Shown here in pieces: positions 8,901 to 13,090 of a stretch of 13,090 bases of DNA (the first letter of the stretch is position 1; each line of letters starts with the position of its first letter). This stretch comes from Fibrobacterota bacterium (GTDB taxonomy: Bacteria > Fibrobacterota > Chitinivibrionia > Chitinivibrionales > FEN-1185), in the NCBI GenBank assembly GCA_003165595.1, contig PLWQ01000006.1:159859-172948 (forward strand). The letters are read 5' to 3'. The notes under the pieces were generated by a model, which did no database searches, was not told where the DNA came from, and saw only the letters and a list, made by a program, of their open reading frames with translations. The position numbers were made by a program, and so were the translations under genes.

Positions 8901-9605
8901 GGCAATGCACTGTCGGCGTCTCTTACGCCGTCGCAGATATTTGACGTATGGACCGTGGCCGGCAACGGCGACACGGTTCTCGCCGGCAATGCGCTGACGG
9001 GTATTCCATCACTCTTCAGAATAGTTGACGGCAGGACAATCCAATTCTACATGAGCAACGGTACCGACCTTACCGACAAGAACCTTCTGAGCCTGCGCGC
9101 CGATTCGCCGGCCGTTGCCGACGCTTCACAATGGGCAAATGTTCCGGTGAAGGGCAACCAGCGCGTTGCCGTCAAGATCAAGACGGCGTTTCCCGAGTTT
9201 CTCCAGGTTGCGCCCAACCCTGCGGTTCCCACTCTGCGCGAAGAGGCCGCGGGCGTGCTGCATTGCAGCAACAATCCGCTGGCGCGCACCTGGGTGCGTC
9301 AGGACCAGCGGGGCGTGCTTATCACATTCAAGATCATGCCGCTTGCCAACCCGAGCGAGCCCATCAAAGCGCAGCTTACCATATACGACAATATCGGAAA
9401 TATGGTAAACTGGGACGCGAATTCCGACATACTTCCGCCGGAATGGCGCACGGGCCCGACAACCGCGCACGACCTTGACATTTACTGGAATGGGACGAAT
9501 AGATCCGGCATGATAGTGGCGGCCGGCGTTTATCGTGTATTTTTATTCCTTGAGTCCCCAAGCCAGAAAAAACGGCTCGTGGGCACCATAGGAATAACGC
9601 GATAG
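2952..9605 (+). CDS. Giant secreted fibro-slime domain protein with Ig-like repeat array and FlgD-like C-terminal domain (probable surface adhesin)
   Basis: A 2217-residue exported protein, probably cell-surface or extracellular. Residues 1-28 form a signal peptide (basic start, hydrophobic core, cleavage likely after PSTA at A28); there is no lipobox. Residues about 36-285 match the fibro-slime domain, including GDDDVF (218-223), the following FINGQL...DIGGVH segment and scattered cysteines (for example C274). About 287-400 is a linker/Ig-like region. From Q402 comes a composite Ig-like repeat: units at 402-743, 744-1073, 1074-1398 and a partial fourth at 1399-1610. Residues 1611-1742 and 1743-1846 are further beta-type domains. 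Residues 1847 to about 2085 carry DVSGNGYLDEI and a VEFSEPL segment typical of Ig-like domains in Fibrobacterota proteins. Residues 2087-2217 are a FlgD-like domain (NPA start, IYDNIGN, WNG at 2179-2181, AAGVY) that may serve as a secretion or sorting signal. In Fibrobacter, fibro-slime proteins are associated with the outer surface and with binding to insoluble polysaccharide; adhesion here is inference. Start chosen by RBS and signal peptide. Confidence 0.92.
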   Translation: MKNKTRIQNQYLVVAVLSLLCFAAPSTAVHYPDTIWVKVIYYDFKANGTNPNFEACSPGVRRGEIQSYLDAWRKPVFKANLACNDRVGEWFRVSGRNGPDTPATQFVFNPASKQWSWTGLVPYVVGGVALPNEWVGPDYNPNYAMADIVMYDSLPMILIDSVRGMYQYNNQSFFPLDNKGYGNEGKKDCNGNLQNFSFTMEIHSFFTYSGGEVFRFTGDDDVFAFINGQLAMDIGGVHSASSDSIILDNVAAQLNLVKGKTYPFDFFYTERHTCAADIKITTDLFKPHPAEIIVRPDTLQVNPRDTTINLKDTTLVAGQCVQFRLHVVDDTLGLRPEYDSLVQWEILDTMGNVITFDTVADQNRICVTKAYGCIKIRLTFRDPEDATNVIRDSIQLCVHQGQANHLRIENSPDVNLSPRNDNPLRNLTIPATAVKDTVFAILRDAYGNFVSPSQHTQWSVISGASIVSVAGGNASLGAGIIGKLGPSGEAWVVARSTDFAGALFSDTLHVIVSDIAYDSLRIVTGQGGQQARITGLVIDIGQDSMLIVEGHRIDGLGDHGWTTVAGSWTMSTGMRTLLAPPASDSIWNFAPSDTGRGTISAGWAGLSYSITVLVKPGTPASIGVYPSAGQPGGQFGNPPYLSTVTYRYAAGSAIPLNAKLFDAIDVWLSSYETDTALSNQITWTVRDSATGTFTSAMGTVSSLVGHAAVFTPLAAFRTYLATATFAQGAIRLQYTVRFNVTAGTPAHLVVEASPDSSSSPNANNPVGRLQLQSTQTSQAVYAVIRDIYGNYVGRADSASWLTRDTQVVIVAHGPAAGLGQATITRVASAASRTWVVASLGSLADSVDVSVTDITYNGLRLVVNSNGLKDVDTLVLRTDQDTTLFALGQRSDTKNWTEVSVAWHTSGVVTSPGAPNLASVFHFTPVTPAGGTISISTAGTGGVVIRDSAIVIFEPGLARKLEIYSKPGTPLAADQYPDPTISDTVTAGTPMPLYAKIFDQSNVWLGGYEQNPSSITWRIQELAGNPPTGNLSTTQGYTSSFTPVRAYNTVYVIAELAVNGSIISDMVRIFVKPAAATHVVIEAKPDPSASPNADDPIGLIVFGSGDTVRYAYAVLRDAYGNFVGSYAAGIWQSLDTTLVKAASGFAAAGEGMVVRKGNAGDTRILVHSADFTLRDTADVRVDNITYDSLRIVVGDSAAIRSLVMRTDQDTTLLVQGKRSDTHAWEYVAADWDLLGSALVNPAAPKSATNWTFSPTDTGTGAIVVTLAASPPDTVRVSFVHGLAFKLVLYPGDNQPNRLTPLQSPVTPITVAAGDTFSMAARVLDQGNTWLSEYATITAPISWRIEQLSGNPPTDSLTGTAGYQSAFTSRRAYNKVFVIAAFELGAMHFYDTVQISVVPGAPNHLVLEPNPNWQGSPNRDNPVDSVTLLSNQNTVKVYAMIRDKNGNFVSYCLHTAWWARDSLVATVETGVSAIGEGVINRGAGPGTQTIVTAIDLDNQLLSDTVAVTLASYYYTRLRIVAGDSTDVDSLFLTTNNDTTLRVMGLRSDTKTWEYTFAQWKVSGTLTMSPTAPDVASAWTFYPAGAGEGTIRVTIGNDSATVPDTVRAAFVNGPPTSLRFELLTPPEKQIAGDTLVAVVRIQNRTGLIAGQYCFAPGSINGPVVFQTLLAGGDRPAPVIIVDGASDSINKFPSSTMTASECFNNGLDTVKIILFNAPYDKDSVQELFVSAAGFTSATQTFTLLPAALHSIALQDNQGRDVGDTISLRYPGDSRVIVSVGFDVYGNKIGPENGTWSTTGSLHQITANTNVSRIYYESANVKSGEQGMIIAVASDTTGGAHRDGVYVQIQGPAARLVSAATRDVSGNGYLDEIVLLFSKKVTIPSTAAITVSYGGTAFTIDSISRTPADSDSVFTVYLAEQRTADPQSAWRPSVVVSGIPGMEASDSLTCTDGAGPVVWSVIKTIATIGDRTQDLVTVEFSEPLQSANGNALSASLTPSQIFDVWTVAGNGDTVLAGNALTGIPSLFRIVDGRTIQFYMSNGTDLTDKNLLSLRADSPAVADASQWANVPVKGNQRVAVKIKTAFPEFLQVAPNPAVPTLREEAAGVLHCSNNPLARTWVRQDQRGVLITFKIMPLANPSEPIKAQLTIYDNIGNMVNWDANSDILPPEWRTGPTTAHDLDIYWNGTNRSGMIVAAGVYRVFLFLESPSQKKRLVGTIGITR
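4155..7781 (+). repeat. Array of composite ~325-342-residue Ig-like repeat units (three full, one partial)
   Basis: Within the fibro-slime protein a block recurs at about 4155-5180, 5181-6170, 6171-7145 and, shortened, 7146-7781. Each full block has three parts. The first opens with H-[LV]-x-[IVL]-E, a SPN-type Asp/Asn-rich turn and R-D-x-x-G-N-[FY]-V. The second carries L-R-[IL]-V, then D-T-T-L in most copies, G-x-R-S-D-T and a Trp-rich strand. The third has Y/E-rich strands, WxI/V-type strands and, in units 2 and 3, SGNPPT-like and AYN-x-V-like motifs. Unit 1 is the most divergent. Unit 4 has only the first two parts, and what follows (from P1611) no longer resembles part three. The copies are diverged at the protein level, so the duplication is old. 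Boundaries were set by hand alignment. Confidence 0.75.
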
Positions 9606-9613
9606 CAATTGCC

Positions 9614-9620
9614 GGAAGGG
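9614..9620 (+). promoter_or_regulatory. Ribosome binding site GGAAGGG of the glycosyltransferase
   Basis: The purine-rich block lies in the 18-nt gap after the fibro-slime stop and 3 nt before the ATG at 9624. Alternative in-frame TTG codons at 9609 and 9621 precede or abut this block, so they cannot use it. ATG 9624 is therefore preferred although the spacing is short. The tight gap supports translational coupling. Confidence 0.5.
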
Positions 9621-9623
9621 TTG

Positions 9624-10793
9624 ATGCTCAACGTCATATTCTTCAATGCCAAGACCTTTCTTAACAAAGAGGTGCAAAGCGCTCTCAGGAGAAGAAGCGA
9701 CATTCATACGCTGAGCGCCGAGGTGCCGGTGTACCCGCCTTCGGACGCCGCGCAGTCGGTGTTCGACCAGCTTGCGCCCTTTCTTCCCGCCGTGGTCGTG
9801 TCGCTCAACGACGCAGGCTACGATTCGGCGGGCGTACTCAGTTCGCTGCTGGCGCAATCCGGCTCGTTCCAGATAAACTGGTACTACGACGATCCTCTGT
9901 ACGAGCATATTTATTACAAACGGGCACTGCCCGACCTCAGGAGGCGGATCGACTTCGTGTCGGAGCAGTCCTTTGGGCCTCTGTTGCGGGACAAGGGATT
10001 CAACGCGCATTTTCTCCCGCTTGCCGCAGCCCCCGAGTACTTCAATATGAACGGGCCGGCGCCCGCATACAAATACGACATCTCATTTGTGGGAAGCTCC
10101 AGCCTCCAATTCATGGACGGCATCACAACGGAACCGGTGCAGAACGAACTTGACAAATTCAAACCATTGCTTGCCCGCCTCAGGGACTCGTACAACCGGA
10201 ACCCCCGGCAGAGCATACGTGATTGGCTGTACAAACACGACAGCGAGTGGCGCAGCAGGGTTGCGATCGATCCCGATGCATTTGTGTTTGTGATGCAGTG
10301 GATGGTGGGCTATTTATACCGCAAGAATTTCGTTGTGGATATCGCCCGCACCTACAAGCAGCGTTTCATCTGCCTGGGCGATATCTATTGGTCAAGGTTC
10401 ATGGATCCGGCGCTTGTGTCGACCGACGCACTATACTACACGAATCTGTGCTCCTACTACCGGTCGTGCAAGATCAACCTCAACATCAACAGGATACAAA
10501 CGCTCACCTCGTTTACACAGCGCATTTTCGACTGCAAGGCGAGCGGCGCATTTCTTCTCACCGACAAGCGGGCCCTCAACAGCGAGTATTTCATTACCGA
10601 AGGAGAAAACAGGGAATTCGTCGAATACACATCGCTTTCCCACTGTAAGGAACTCATCGACTATTATCTGATCCACGACGACGAGCGGGAAAGAATCGCA
10701 CTTGCGGGACGGGAAAACGTGCTCAAGAACCACACCTACGACAACCGGATCGAGGAAATCCTGGCCCTGGCAAAGAAGACCTGGGGAATCTAG
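9624..10793 (+). CDS. CgeB-type glycosyltransferase (GT-B-like), partner of the fibro-slime gene
   Basis: A 389-residue enzyme expected to transfer a sugar from a nucleotide-sugar donor; donor and acceptor cannot be read from sequence. The N-terminal half is Rossmann-like (LNVIFFN at 2-8, VVVSLND at 57-63), with NWYYDDP (85-91) and YDISFVGS (151-158), as in CgeB/DUF3880-type proteins. The C-terminal half has the CgeB-like glycosyltransferase signature: NINR (287-290), QRIFDCKASGAFLLTDK (299-315), then YYLIHDDERERIALAGRE (347-364) and HTY (370-372), a pattern shared with many protein- and surface-glycan-modifying enzymes. No signal peptide or membrane helix is visible, so it should act in the cytoplasm. 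It starts 18 nt after the fibro-slime stop with no terminator between, so one operon is likely. The context suggests modification of that protein before export, or of a surface glycan. Family assignment is firm; target is inference. Confidence 0.85.
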   Translation: MLNVIFFNAKTFLNKEVQSALRRRSDIHTLSAEVPVYPPSDAAQSVFDQLAPFLPAVVVSLNDAGYDSAGVLSSLLAQSGSFQINWYYDDPLYEHIYYKRALPDLRRRIDFVSEQSFGPLLRDKGFNAHFLPLAAAPEYFNMNGPAPAYKYDISFVGSSSLQFMDGITTEPVQNELDKFKPLLARLRDSYNRNPRQSIRDWLYKHDSEWRSRVAIDPDAFVFVMQWMVGYLYRKNFVVDIARTYKQRFICLGDIYWSRFMDPALVSTDALYYTNLCSYYRSCKINLNINRIQTLTSFTQRIFDCKASGAFLLTDKRALNSEYFITEGENREFVEYTSLSHCKELIDYYLIHDDERERIALAGRENVLKNHTYDNRIEEILALAKKTWGI

Positions 10794-10808
10794 GCGCTCC
10801 CGCCCTGC
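10794..10808. other. 15-bp convergent junction without a recognisable terminator
   Basis: The stop codons of the glycosyltransferase (plus, TAG at 10791-10793) and the coiled-coil gene (minus, TAA at 10811-10809) face each other across 15 bp. A 4-bp GGCG/CGCC pairing at 10793-10804 is too short and lacks a T run, so neither transcript has a visible intrinsic terminator. Both may extend into the opposite gene or end by Rho. Confidence 0.6.
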
Positions 10809-12989
10809 TTATCCCCCTCTTTTCCTGACCTTGTAGGCATTCTCCACCATGTCCTTCATCAGTTTGAAGTCCTTTGCCGGCATGTACTTTCTTAGCGGCC
10901 GTTCCATGCGTTTGAACTCGGCATAGGCTGCCTCCACCCTATTGTCACGGATGAGCCCGTTGATCCTGTCGATAGCCTCCTGCTCTTTCGATTCGCTCAC
11001 CGCCGTTTGCTGCGCAGACGGGGAAGCCCCCACTTGCTGGGAAGCCGGGCTTGACGCCATTTCCACGGCAAGCTGCATTATGGCTTGTTCGAGCGTGTTG
11101 AACACCTGCACGTCGACATTCTCGCCGATAAACTTGCGCTCAATTTTGAATTTGTCAAGTGCCGCGGCCGTCTGCTTGCGGTCGAGCATGTCGTACAATT
11201 CCATCACCTGGTTCTGCGCTTTCTTCCGGCTCTCCCGTATGCCCGCCAAATAGTCCTGCGCGGATTTTGAAATTTCCGGTTCCTGTTGCTTTGCAACGGG
11301 CGCGCCCGGTTGCACGGCTGCCTGTGCCCGGGAAGGCGGAGCGCCGGCGGTCTTATCCTGAACAAGCGGCGCCCTTGGCGCGGAGATGCTGTCCTGGCGC
11401 GCCTTCGCCTGCTGCGCCTCAAGTTGACGCTTGCGTTCTGCATCGAGTCTTGCCTGCTGGTCCCGCTGCCTCCCGGCAGCTTCAACGCTGTCCCGCCGCT
11501 CTTTTTCCTGTGCCGATGCATCCTGTTTTGCGCGTTCTTCCTCGGCGCGTGCCAACCGTTCTATTTCCTTTCGTTGGGTCTCTTGTTGACGCCTGACATC
11601 TTCGCCGGCTTTTGCCTGCTGGTCCTGATGCTTCTTGACCGCATCGAGACTGTCTGTTCGGGCCTTTTCCTGCTGACGCCGCACATCTTCGCCGGCTCTC
11701 GCTTGCTGGTCCTGATGCTTCTTGAGCGCATCGAGACTGTCTGTTCGAGCCTTTTCCTGCCGCGCAAGAACCTGTTTTTGAAGCTCATCTTCGGCACGGG
11801 CGGTGCGTTCCTTTTCGCTGAGCTTCCCCTCTTCCTGACGCCTGCGATCTTCGTCGACCTTTACCCGTTGGTCTTGCTCTTTCTTGGGCGCGTCGAGGCT
11901 GTCCTTGTGCGCCTTTTCCTGTTGCGCTGTAGCCTGCTTCTGCTGCTCCTTCTCCGCGTGGGAAAGTCGGTCCTTTTCTTTCTGTTGCGCCTCCTGCTGG
12001 CGCCGCGCTTCGTTATCGAGCCTGGCCTGCTGGTCTTGCTGTTTCTTGAGTGCGTCAAGACTGTCTTTGTGCACCTTTGCCTCCAGGGCCAATTGCTGTT
12101 TCCGCTTGTCTTCTTCAAGTTTTGCCTGTAGCTCCTGCTGTTTTTTCTGGGCTTCCAGGCTGTCTTTATGGGCTTTTTCCTGCCGGGCCAATTCCTGTTT
12201 CTGGCGCGCTTCCTCTACCTTTTGCTTCTTGCCTTCCTCCACCTTCAGTTTCGCGAGTCGATCTTCTTCCTTCTTCTTGTCTTTCAGTTCTTTATCCATT
12301 CGCGCGCGGTCTGCGCGTTCCTTTTCTTCCATTTCTTTTCTTGCCTTGGCGTCTGCGATACTCTTTATGCTGTCCGCGCGAGACTGGAGTATGCGTTTCG
12401 CCGTCCGAACGATATACGGATCGGTGGAAGGGTCGGGTTCCTGTCCGCTTTCGAGGGCCTTGACCGCGCGCGCAAGGTCTTCATGTTCCTTTGCTTGCTG
12501 TATCGCCGGAGCTTCTTCAAGAATCTTCTTCTCCACGGCCTCGATCTTGGGTTCGGATGCGCCAAAGCCACGAAGATCGTTCTTGGTATATTGCAGGGCC
12601 GCATCCACTCCCTGAGCCCGGAGAATATCCATGCTGCTCTTGACAAGAGAATCTTCCTTGGTGTTCATGGCAGCCTTCACTTTGTCTATCTTCGACCGCA
12701 ACGCGATTCCCTCATCCTGCGCCACGTTGTTCTTAACCTGTTTGTACTCGTATTCAAGGAGATCAATCACGCTCCGGGCGTTCTGGATCTTGTTTTGAGC
12801 GATGTTGACGTCCGCCTCAGCGAGATCCTTCTCGATTTTCGCCTTCTGTTTGTTCGCGTCGGCCTTGAAGAAATCCCTGGATTCGGCAGCCTCGCAGGCA
12901 TTGCGCGTACCGGCGAAGAAACAAATGCCCAGAAACGCCGTCAGCAGAATCGCAGTGCTCATCGTGCCGAAAGAGCCGCGGTTATCCAT
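10809..12989 (-). CDS. Exported repetitive coiled-coil protein of unknown function
   Basis: A 726-residue protein starting at ATG 12989, with a good RBS (GGAAGGTGG, 12995-13003). A TTG at 13022 would add 11 residues but has no better support. Residues 1 to about 34 look like a signal peptide or membrane anchor (hydrophobic AILLTAFLGICFFAG, possible cleavage near CEA-AES). Residues about 55-165 are helical. Residues about 204-534 are a very charged K/E/Q/R coiled coil built from seven recurring units around a K-[AV]-[HR]-x-DS-[LV]-type core. About 535-580 is an Ala/Pro/Gln linker. Residues 580-726 are helical, with a near-duplicate motif pair. It superficially resembles TolA-like spacer proteins, but composition drives such matches and no TolA C-terminal domain is seen. 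Probably periplasmic or envelope-associated; function unknown. It converges on the glycosyltransferase, so it is probably an independent unit. Confidence 0.85.
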   Translation of the reverse strand: MDNRGSFGTMSTAILLTAFLGICFFAGTRNACEAAESRDFFKADANKQKAKIEKDLAEADVNIAQNKIQNARSVIDLLEYEYKQVKNNVAQDEGIALRSKIDKVKAAMNTKEDSLVKSSMDILRAQGVDAALQYTKNDLRGFGASEPKIEAVEKKILEEAPAIQQAKEHEDLARAVKALESGQEPDPSTDPYIVRTAKRILQSRADSIKSIADAKARKEMEEKERADRARMDKELKDKKKEEDRLAKLKVEEGKKQKVEEARQKQELARQEKAHKDSLEAQKKQQELQAKLEEDKRKQQLALEAKVHKDSLDALKKQQDQQARLDNEARRQQEAQQKEKDRLSHAEKEQQKQATAQQEKAHKDSLDAPKKEQDQRVKVDEDRRRQEEGKLSEKERTARAEDELQKQVLARQEKARTDSLDALKKHQDQQARAGEDVRRQQEKARTDSLDAVKKHQDQQAKAGEDVRRQQETQRKEIERLARAEEERAKQDASAQEKERRDSVEAAGRQRDQQARLDAERKRQLEAQQAKARQDSISAPRAPLVQDKTAGAPPSRAQAAVQPGAPVAKQQEPEISKSAQDYLAGIRESRKKAQNQVMELYDMLDRKQTAAALDKFKIERKFIGENVDVQVFNTLEQAIMQLAVEMASSPASQQVGASPSAQQTAVSESKEQEAIDRINGLIRDNRVEAAYAEFKRMERPLRKYMPAKDFKLMKDMVENAYKVRKRGG
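11390..12185 (-). repeat. Coding repeat array of the coiled-coil protein (seven units, spacing 33/54/54/29/54/33 residues)
   Basis: The core Lys of each unit recurs at residues 272, 305, 359, 413, 442, 496 and 529 (ATG numbering). The units share K-[AV]-[HR]-[KT]-DSL-[DE]-A followed by KK-[QH]-Q-D-Q-Q and an acidic/RRQ end; the outer ones are degenerate. Spacings of 54 and 29 differ by a 25-residue block rich in E, R and A, which is absent from the fourth unit. Confidence 0.75.
11584..11757 (-). repeat. 87-bp tandem duplication (2 copies) inside the coiled-coil gene
   Basis: Copies at 11584-11670 and 11671-11757 differ at about 8 of 87 positions by hand alignment. They encode adjacent 29-residue units that are nearly identical in protein (TDSLDALKKHQDQQ against TDSLDAVKKHQDQQ). 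The length is in frame. This is the youngest duplication in the array. Confidence 0.85.
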
Positions 12990-12994
12990 GTGTA

Positions 12995-13003
12995 CCACCT
13001 TCC
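12995..13003 (-). promoter_or_regulatory. Ribosome binding site GGAAGGTGG that fixes the start of the coiled-coil gene
   Basis: On the minus strand this purine-rich block ends 5 nt before the ATG at 12989. It lies inside the longer frame that opens with TTG at 13022, so it argues for the ATG. That start also places the hydrophobic signal segment close to the N-terminus, as expected. Confidence 0.65.
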
Positions 13004-13018
13004 AGTTTTGCCTTTCCG

Positions 13019-13090
13019 TCAATCCAACAGCTTGCGGATTGCAGGCTGCTCACTGGAGCCTACATCCGGTTGTAATCGCGGTCCCCGAAG
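13019..13090 (-). CDS. Possible C-terminal fragment of an upstream minus-strand gene
   Basis: From the window edge, one minus-strand frame stays open for 23 codons and ends in TGA at 13021-13019 with residues ...SSEQPAIRKLLD, 29 nt before the coiled-coil ATG. That would suit an operon. A second frame ends earlier, at TAG 13062-13060 (...GDRDYNRM), and also looks like a plausible protein end. The fragment is too short to choose between them or to exclude plain intergenic sequence. Confidence 0.25.
   Translation of the reverse strand, partial: LRGPRLQPDVGSSEQPAIRKLLD

Noticed and set aside
9376-9408. Perfect 9-bp inverted repeat (TTACCATAT / ATATGGTAA) with a 15-nt loop in the C-terminal coding region
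   Set aside because: In a 6.6-kb gene, about one such short-loop 9-bp pairing is expected by chance. It lies within the FlgD-like domain and has no T run or promoter context.
9609-9623. TTG codons at 9609 and 9621 as starts of the glycosyltransferase
   Set aside because: The GGAAGGG block lies downstream of or directly against them. The ATG at 9624 fits better and begins directly with the Rossmann-like first strand.
11286-12615. Long plus-strand frames (11286-12131 and 11884-12615) opposite the coiled-coil gene
   Set aside because: They are rich in Leu, Cys, Ser and Phe, exactly what the antisense of Lys/Glu/Gln/Arg repeats yields. They have no RBS or family resemblance, while the minus-strand protein has a signal peptide, RBS and regular repeats.

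Overview
The window is a GC-rich bacterial segment carrying four large genes, a well-defined AT-rich intergenic region and two unresolved edges. The best taxonomic clue is the 2217-residue secreted protein with an N-terminal fibro-slime domain, Ig-like modules and a FlgD-type C-terminal domain. That architecture is typical of Fibrobacterota (Fibrobacter, Chitinivibrio and relatives), although fibro-slime domains also occur in some other bacteria and in Dictyostelium. The multi-PAS hybrid kinase points to an environmental rather than strongly reduced lineage. The assignment is inferred from protein character only.

Layout: (1) 71-2425, minus strand: soluble hybrid histidine kinase (three PAS-type sensor regions, HisKA, HATPase, receiver). 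(2) 2426-2951: 526-bp divergent intergenic region whose right third is markedly AT-rich. It holds a good sigma-70-like promoter (TTGATT, 18 bp, TATAAT), a small hairpin touching the ribosome binding site, and a GGAGG Shine-Dalgarno for the next gene. (3) 2952-9605, plus: giant fibro-slime/Ig-array surface or secreted protein. (4) 9624-10793, plus: CgeB-type glycosyltransferase, 18 nt behind it and almost certainly co-transcribed. (5) 10809-12989, minus, convergent with 15 bp between stops: exported, extremely K/E/Q/R-rich repetitive coiled-coil protein flanked by recurring helical motifs. The last 72 bases may hold the end of another minus-strand gene.

How they may work together (inference): the adhesin-like protein and the glycosyltransferase form a two-gene unit, suggesting that the enzyme modifies the protein or a surface glycan associated with it. 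The divergently oriented kinase is a candidate regulator, but it has no membrane anchor and no DNA-binding output, so a partner would be needed. The coiled-coil protein is probably a separate envelope component. The most novel material is the Ig array with its ~330-residue composite unit, the adhesin-glycosyltransferase pairing, and the architecture of the coiled-coil protein. I found no mobile element, CRISPR array, tRNA or rRNA.
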